The translations under genes and the position numbers were made by a program. From Phoronis australis (taxonomy: Eukaryota; Phoronida; Phoronidae), in the NCBI GenBank assembly GCA_002633005.1, contig NMRA01000275.1:121282-185281 (forward strand): 64,000 nucleotides of DNA. The letters run 5' to 3'. How positions within the stretch are numbered: position 1 is the stretch's first letter; the number at the start of each line of letters is the position of its first letter. This document shows, piece by piece, positions 53,001 to 62,000 of the stretch. The notes below the pieces were generated by a model. The model ran no database searches. It saw nothing but the letters and a program-made list of their open reading frames with translations, and was not told the origin of the DNA.

Positions 53001-56000
53001 TCTCCGTAACTCCATGATGCACTACAAAGCAAGTACCATGCATATTACTTTATTCACTTGGATGTATCCAAACTAATGGGTTTTAAAAACAACTTTGCTT
53101 TCATATAGTCGTTTGCACCAATGCTTCATGTACAGATGCAGGCAACTGTCATTAAACATTTGATATTAAATCGAATATAAGTCAATGTCTACCTCTCTGT
53201 AAAGGATAAGTTTAAATTCACTCACACACTACATGTGTATTTATAAAATGTGCTCCTTGTTTTGTTTTTTTTTTTGTTTCACGTATATACGCATGTGCTT
53301 ACTTGTGGATACAGACACAGCTTCACAGGTACAGAGGTCGATGCACGCCCATAAACGGAATTACCGATTTACATCTTGAGTCTACCAAAATGAAAAGATG
53401 CCTATACGTCATCTAGTTGGTTATATTCCTTGAACTATGACTTCAACTGCTCTAGCACACATAATCAACAATTATGTTCACTTTTTTTCTTTGTTACAAA
53501 ACGATGAAAACAGTGAGTTGGTGGGTATGTAAACACTGAGCAAGTATTTGAAATCTCACTCAATTAAAATAGCATTCATACTTGTATTGTGTCCCAGGCA
53601 AAATGTGAACAGTACTGGCCAGACCATTATAACACGTACTGGGCACTTGAAGTGAGTCACCTTCGGACTGAGAAAAAACCCGACTACACCGTTCGCTCCT
53701 TCGACGTCTCCAAGGTGAGCCGTCTATTCAGTATGCAAAAATGCTTCAAGCAATTTTTATGAGTTCAAAAGTTGCGTGAGCCTGTGTTGATATAGGCCAC
53801 TGTCATATGAGCCTGTATTGATATAGGCCACTGTCATATGAGCCTGTGTTGATATAGGTCACTGTCACATGAGCCTGTATTGATATAGGCCACTGTCATA
53901 TGAGCCTGTATTGATATAGGACACTGTCATATGAGCCTGTATTGATATAGGTCACTGTCATATGAGCCTGTATTGATATAGGACACTGTCATATGAGCCT
54001 GTATTTATATAGGTCACTGTCATATGAGCCTGTATTGATATAGGCCACCCTCATTCAATCAGTCTATTCTTCATCATCACCATGCAGAAATGAAATGAAA
54101 ATGGCGTCCAGTAAGCTTTCTATTGTTGCATGGTGCAATATATATTATATATAAATTCGATGTACCATATGACAACTGTGCGACAGCGCCCAAAAATACA
54201 TTGCTTCCCTGTGAACGTCTTTGGTGTATTAATGCAAATCTTCCTCATTCTGAATTGCTTGTGAAGTTCCTACCTCTTAAATAATAATTTCCGACCGTTT
54301 TTTGTTAATGCTCTCCATGCATATTCCTTATAGGGGAGGGATTCCAGATCCATAACCCAGTATCAGTTTGACCTGTGGACGGACAATTGCACTGCTGAAT
54401 TTGCTACATCATTGTTGGCATTCAGACGTAGGCTGATGTCAGACAATCCTCCCGAAAGCGGACCGATTGTGGTCCATTGCAGGTACTACATATATAATAC
54501 ACGTGCATAAAAGAAGCCTCTTTGAAATGCTCATTGTTGAAAATCCAGAGGCAACGGCAGAAATAATTGGAGGTTTTTGCCTAACCACTAGCTGTCACGT
54601 TCGTCATGCGATAGTAGATGAAGGTTTTGGAAGACATTAATTGGAGTTATGAAGTTTGTGATTAAATCATTGACGGTTTGAGAATTGACGCATGATGCTA
54701 AAACTTGTTTACGACTGTTGTGCATATGGACGCTCGTAGCATTCTCTCAGGCTCTTGGAATACCCATGTGCCGGATACCTGTTGTGCGAAAGTTGGAACA
54801 CATTTTATGGCGCTCCCACGTTGTAAATCTCTTGCAAAAATTGGTAAATGTCACGCGACCTTAGAATAATTTTGAATACAAACAATACTTTGCGACTTGA
54901 AACTTCAACAAGCAGTTACTCTGACCATAGATTTTCTGATTTCGTGGACGGTACTCCAAGATCTTTTGTGCTAAGCAAAATGCTCAGCTTGGGAAATTCC
55001 AACGCATTTTCAAGTCATAAAAGGCGAGTTATGTTTTTTGGCTGTCAAAAGGTGCAGCGTGTGAAAATGCAGTACTTTTCAAATTAGTGGAATGTGAAAG
55101 ACGGACATGTTATGGACAAAACAAAGTGTGGATTGCAAAGTTAAAATATCATCCAAATAAAACGGGAAGATGGTCTCATCGTAATTGTACACATAAGATG
55201 GATTATCGTCGTCTTACAGCTTTCTTGATTGTCACATTGCGCAATATTCCAGGTAATGGTTTTGATCATGTATAGTATTTTCTTTCATTTTTGTAGTACT
55301 GGTGTGGGAAAAACAGGTTCTTTCATTACAATTGATGCTATGTTGGAACAAGCCAAACTGGAAGAAGCCATTGATGTTTTTGATTACGTCAAAAAGATTT
55401 CCCAGCAACGTATTGGTATGGTGCAAACACAGGTTCGTTAATTTATAATAAAACTAGTTTCCAGTCTTAATCATGTGAGTGCAGCTGCTGTAAACGTGCT
55501 TTCTGTGAAAGAAACTAAATTTTGATTTAGGCCACCAGCCATTATATACTAGTCTAACTTGTAACTTAGTGAGATTAGAAGTAATTTCCTTAGAAAAAAA
55601 TTGGCATCTTTTTATTGCCAACTTCCTACAAGCTTGTTTGACCTGGCTGGTTATTTTTTTACCCCATTATGATCTCAGACAATTGCCAAGTGCCAGTCCT
55701 TCACAAGCTCAGATATAACTTCTAATTATTGAAAGGAGCCAAAGTCGTGATCAGTAGAACAATAGTCGCATAAATCAACCATCAGTTGTTTTTGCCAGAA
55801 GGTGGGTTTGTTCTACCCTTAAATGTGTCAAGCCAACAGTGTGACAAACCAAATATTTTATGTACATTTAGGCACAGTATGTCTTCATTCACGATGTGCT
55901 TGCCGAAGCACTTGTTTTTGGCGACACCTGTTACGAAGTCAAAGTAGTGGCAGAAAAGTTTGATCAACTTNGCCTCCACTGGGGGCGCCAGTATGCTTGT

Positions 56001-59000
56001 GACGTCAGTGGACAAAAGGGGAATTGGCCAACATTCACCATTCTGCCACAGCAGCCGACCAATATCAGCAGACGACGTACTTGCCGGAAATAACACCAGA
56101 TAGTTGGGCCAGGTGTCGCTAGTGAATAATGACGTAACGATGTGAGGATGAGCACATATTTCGTCCATTGAAACTATACCGAGTTGGTGGTCCATGTATT
56201 ACGGTCCATGCTCTGACAAATTTAGCACTTACTTAGGAATGGGTTGGCACCAGTCGATTTTTTGACAAATTTGGCGACCGTGGCACCCCCTGATGGCCGT
56301 TTTAGTTTTCGACAGGAAATTCCTTGTTCAGCAGTTTTTGGAGAATTATTTGACACAGCAGTATATGATGGGAATATACAGCAGCAAATTGATTTTTGGG
56401 CGGTTTTGACTACGATAAAACTTGTTAAGTTTTGTGTGAGTGGAGACTCCCGGCAGCGCAATTCCATATTGACCTAATCAAGCAATCAAATTCAGCAACC
56501 CTCGTCGTGACGTCCCACGACTCAACCCAACGTAACATCAGTTTGAGAATGGATGCCGAAGAGGGGATCCCAAAATGTGAGAATACGAACCTATCCAATC
56601 AACATATGTACCAGGCAGGTGCATTTTTATTGATGTTAGAAACGTTTTTCATACTGAGGGTGCAGTTCTAATTGCATTAAAATGCTCACTACATTATTTT
56701 TAGAGTGGCATATGTTGATCTCAGTACTGATTTTAAAGCCGGACCTTGAATTAGAAACACCTTGTATTTTTTGAAGTATGTATTTCCACACCCATGTGAC
56801 AATGTCACGATGAATTGCTTCAATGATAAAATTTTAGAGGTTTTTTATTTAAACGAAATGATCGTGTTTCTGAACTGTTACATTTTGTGTTTAGAGGTGA
56901 TTCCAGTTACTAAAATATTCTACAGCGGATTACGTGAGAAAGTGCAACTGGTTTGGTAATATAGAATAGTACATTTTGCTATTTGTGATAGTGATCTGCA
57001 TCAGTGATGATTTCTATTAGTTTTTTTCACATCTGGTTTTATGTGGTTGTTTTTATATATAATACATGAGCGCTTCTCTTTGTTTCTGTTACGGTTAAAA
57101 CTACACTCATTGTTGAATATCTGGGCCTGTGGTAATTCTACCCTTTAGACTTGATATGGTAAGTTCGCAAGGTTCCAAACGTTTAAAGGTCCTATACTAT
57201 TATAAACTTTCATCTTTTTATCATGGCTTTAAAGTTCGTGAAAAGGGTTGAGCAAGTGTGAATCATCCAAAATGCCCATTAACAACACTTGTAAAGGATG
57301 ACATCGTTTTATTATAAACATTTTCTGATTTCGTGGACGGTACTCCAAGATTTTTTGTGCTAAGCAAAGTGCTAAGCTTGGGAAATTCCAACGCATTTTC
57401 AAGTCATAAAAGGCGATTTATGTTTTTTGGCTGTCAAATGGTGCAGCTTGTGAAAATGCAGTACTTTTCAAATTAGTGGAATGTGAAAGACGGACATGTT
57501 GTGGACAAAACAAAGTGTGGATTGCAAAGTTAAAATATCATCCAAATAAAACGGGAAGATGGTCTCATCGTAATTGTACACATAAGATGGATTATCGTCG
57601 TCTTACAGCTTTCGTGATTGTCACATTGCGCAATATTTCAGGTAATGGTTTTGATCATGTATAGTATTTTCTTTCATTTTTGTAGCACTGGTGTGGGAAA
57701 AACAGGTTCTTTCATTACAATTGATGCTATGTTGGAACAAGCCAAACTAGAAGAAGCCATTGATGTTTTTGATTACGTCAAAAAGATTTCCCAGCAACGT
57801 ATTGGTATGGTGCAAACACAGGTTCGTTAATTTATAATAAAACTAGTTTCCAGTCTTAATCATGTGAGTGCAGCTGCTGTAAACGTGCCTTCTGTGAAAG
57901 AAACTAAATTTTGATTTAGGCCACTAGCCATTATATACTAGTCTAACTTGTAACTTAGTGAGATTAGAAGTAATTTCCTTAGAAAAAATTGGCATCTTTT
58001 TATTGCCAACTTCCTACAAGCTTGTTTGACCTGGCTGGTTATTTTTTACTCCATTATGATCTCAGACAATTTGCCAAGTGCCAGTCCTTCACAAGCTCAG
58101 ATATAACTTCTAATTATTGAAAGGAGCCAATGTCGTGATCAGTAGAACAATAGTCGCATAAATCAACCATCAGTTGTTTTTGCCAGAAGGTGGGTTTGTT
58201 CTACCCTTAAATGTGTCAAGCCAACAGTGTGACAAACCAAATATTTTATGTACATTTAGGCACAGTATGTCTTCATTCACGATGTGCTTGCCGAAGCACT
58301 TGTTTTTGGCGACACCTGTTACGAAGTCAAAGTAGTGGCAGAAAAGTTTGATCAACTTCAGACACAGTTAGATCCATCAAGCGGCTTGACATTACTTCAG
58401 GAGCAATTCAAGGTATTGCCACACAGTCTTTATTTACAAAGATCAGTTGATCATGATTTTGCAATGAAATAAAGTAAATGGTAACATGGGAATAAAATTT
58501 GCTTGTTTAGTATGATGTCATTTTGACGTTTTCGACCCTGTGAAATGAAACTAAATGTCAAAGTAAAAAACAAAAATAACAATTAAGCCACCTTTACGTC
58601 CCACTGTAAATTAGTAAGCACTTAGAAATCATTACCTGACTGTGGACCCGGTCAATCTCAATCCTTCTTAACTCCCTAGAGCATGCAATGGGTGCAACCG
58701 TTTTCGGACCACAGTGATTAATCTAAACATACAGTTTTAAAAAATTCAAATGTTATGACCTGTATTGGAAAAATCCAAGACCTACATAGTTTTCCAAAAT
58801 GTGATGTGACTGCATTTCTATTCTTATTTTTGTATCCAAATCGCGTCATAATAAGTGACAAATACCTCATCACTAAACATCCGAATAGTTTGGAGTGATA
58901 TTCATAATTTCGGTTACCTTTAAGGTAAGCGACTTAGTTATGAGCAACCTTATCAGCATGTTGTTGCATTAAGTCCCGAATTTTTAGCACAACAGTGAAA

Positions 59001-62000
59001 CAATTTTAGAGCAATTCCTAGTGTTAGAGAACAATTCATAAGTATCGGGAAGTTCATTGGAATCCGTTACGATGTTCCAAATTATTCCAAACGTGACATT
59101 TTTCCAGTGTTTTTTATAGCCTTTAATGCCCTCTGGGATGGTAAATTGTACATGCAGTTTGATATAGCTGGTGGGTCATCTGCAGTTTACAATGTTGATT
59201 ACCTTAATGGTTAGACGTATTCTATTGCACATATCAGTTACCCCCTTAAGAGAGAGACTCTTTTACCATTCCCATACTAGGAACAGTGGTTCATGATTAG
59301 ATCTATCTGACAACAGTTTCAATGGAGGTGCTGTCCAATAAAACATGCTTAAATGTAAGTTTGCATTCTGGGAAAGCATCAGCTGGTGTAGCATGACAAT
59401 AATAACGGAAGTCTGAGAATTATGAGACGAAGATTAAAGAAATGTTACGTTGGGAAATGGAAAAGGGAATTTACCAAGCATTTTATGTTTTTCGATTTCA
59501 CCATTAAATACTAGGGGGCGTACAAAGAAAACATACATCAGAAAACAACGAGAGTGTTGTCAAATTTCGGTCTCCCACTGCTGGTTCACGTACTGACTGT
59601 CGTCCTGGGTCTGATGAATTTGGACATTTTTCGTTGACACCTTGCGAATTAAACTTTGTTTTCTCTGATTTAGACCGATGTAAGAAATTGGTCCTAAATT
59701 GTCTTTAAGTCAGAGGTAATTTCATGACTTCGTAAGAGTTGATGATTTGACAAGTTGGTCAGTTATTTGCAAGCCCAGAAATCACGTCTCATCTGAGTTA
59801 GGAACAAGTTAAGGCCAATGTAACAGCTGTAAGTGGTCTTTAGCTATTCTTGTTCACTTTCTTGATGGAACGCCGGTTTATATCCAGCTTTGATTACATG
59901 AACATGACTAAAAAGCTTTAGTTGCAATCTGACACAAAATTTTATTTCAAATGCAACAAAAACGACAATGCCCTGACATTGAGAAATAAGAAAATTACAC
60001 ATTAAAGAACATAGTAAAAACAGAGGACCTGCCACTCCCTATCAATGAGCAATAATTACATAAGTTTCCATTGCTAGTATAACAGTGAAATAGAAAACTT
60101 CATAGCAATAGTTTCCATAAATAACTACCTATTATTGCCATGCTTCTGTTAGCAACGCATAACTGAATGTTCGAAAGTATTAGAATCCTTTATTGTTTTA
60201 TTTTTCTATTTTAACAGGAAACTGATTTAAGGAAATTCATAATCCAAAAATGAAATAGAAGTTAAGCATATTTACTTCCTCCGTAAGATTTGAAATCCGT
60301 GGATATTTATTTTACTTGAAAGTTCAGTATTCACAATGCCTATACATTACAAGTACTTGCTATTGGTATCCATGTTAAATATTTGCCAAATATGCGTATT
60401 TTATGGGAGGACATCAGTTTACCTCAGCTGCGTAGAAAATGTTTGTCGAACTTGTGTAGGTCTTTTGAGCTTGTTGTTATCTTAGACGGCTCAATCACAG
60501 TAGTGTGTTGAATGTCGACATGTTCTGAGTTGATGCAAAGACAATTATTTTCACTGAGATGTCTGTGGGTCTGACCAGTATGTGTACATTTTTTCAGCGA
60601 TATTTTTTGTGAAATGCAAACTTGTTATTTGCTGACTAGCACATCATTTTTCCTATAGGTAGGCAATGAGATTTGTCTTTTGTGGTACCTGGTGCAATCT
60701 CTCGTTCTTTCTTTTAGTTACTTGACAACATTACATTTGACAACTATAAGGATTGCTCCATAGGGCAACGTAACGAAAATACTTCAAAAAACAGATTCCA
60801 GCTAATCCTGCCTTGTAAGTGAAATTAGTAGTCTAGACTTTTGCTGTTCTTTATGCTGCTGATAGTAGCGAAGTTTTCTTCTTTGATATAAGGAATTATG
60901 TTACTCTTTCATATAAAAAAAATTATAAAGATGTTATTGAATCAACATTTTTGCATCAGCGAAATTTACATTACTTTGTATTTGCCCATGTAAACGCCCA
61001 TCTGCTACTTAATTCCCTTTTGAGTCTTTGTCCTTAATTGCTCGTTTTGGGTGTTACACCTACCTCCAAGATTTGAAGTTTGGACAGTTCGTTCGTTTAA
61101 AGCGTCCATCTATTTGTAAATATTATTCTACAACAGGGTAGGATAATTTCACTACGTTAAACATTCGAAAAGATTGTTTTCAACGATTGTCGGATTCACT
61201 TTTAAAGCTGCATTTCGTCCTGTTTATCTTGCTGACAAACAAAAATAAAATTAGGCCTTTCATTCTCATAAAGTCGGTCTCATAATATTCCTTACCATGA
61301 TACGATTCATTTCCCGTTACAAAGAAGAGCATCGAAGCCGTCAGTGGTTAACCGATTCATAATTTATTAGGGTTGTCAAACTCGGAAATTGAGAGTTCGA
61401 AATGGCATTGGTAGGCATTGCCTGTGTTCTTCTTGGTAATGGAGATGGAAACCCATCGCGGTAAGGAGCATTATGAAACCGTTTTTAAGAGATTAAGAAG
61501 CCTAATTCGAGTTTCGTTTTTAGCTAAACTGGGTGAAATGCAGGTTGAATCCCCGTGTTTGGCTTAAAAACCACGTTCTTTTTTGTATCACTGTTCAAAC
61601 GCTGTGAGCACATTATTCATAAGAAGGCGCTTTATATTATTAAACATACACGGCTGTAGATTAACATTTACATTCATGTATGAATTCTTAGCATTGGCTA
61701 CAGTTACTCCAAGTTCACTAACAATACCAAAAATTGTCGAATCTATTTGACAGCCGATCAGAATCGCGTCGTTCTGCCAGACGCTGATGGTAATTCGGAT
61801 TACATCAACGCCACGTATGTTTCTGTAAGTCGCCTGCATAAAGTTACTTTGCCACTAAACAAGAATACCAAAGTTAGCTGTACATGTTTTTGAAGCTTGT
61901 GAAATGAAAAGAATGTTTTGCTATTTCTCTACAAGTTGATAATTAACGCATCTTATTGTCCTACACAGCGCTACACAGTCAAACGGAAATCATTTTTTTT

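Larger units (their letters stand above)
54930..55970 (+). repeat. 1.04-kb direct duplication, copy A
   Basis: From ATTTTCTGATTTCGTGGACG to FDQL this matches 57319-58358 with only scattered substitutions and single-base gaps. It includes intron, the signature-loop exon, the next intron, and part of the following exon. It stops at the N at 55971. Confidence 0.92.

Noticed and set aside
55087-55275. A 62-residue frame repeated almost unchanged at 57476
   Set aside because: Its conservation is explained by the 1.04-kb duplication; it lies in intron sequence, and no splice sites or homology fit.
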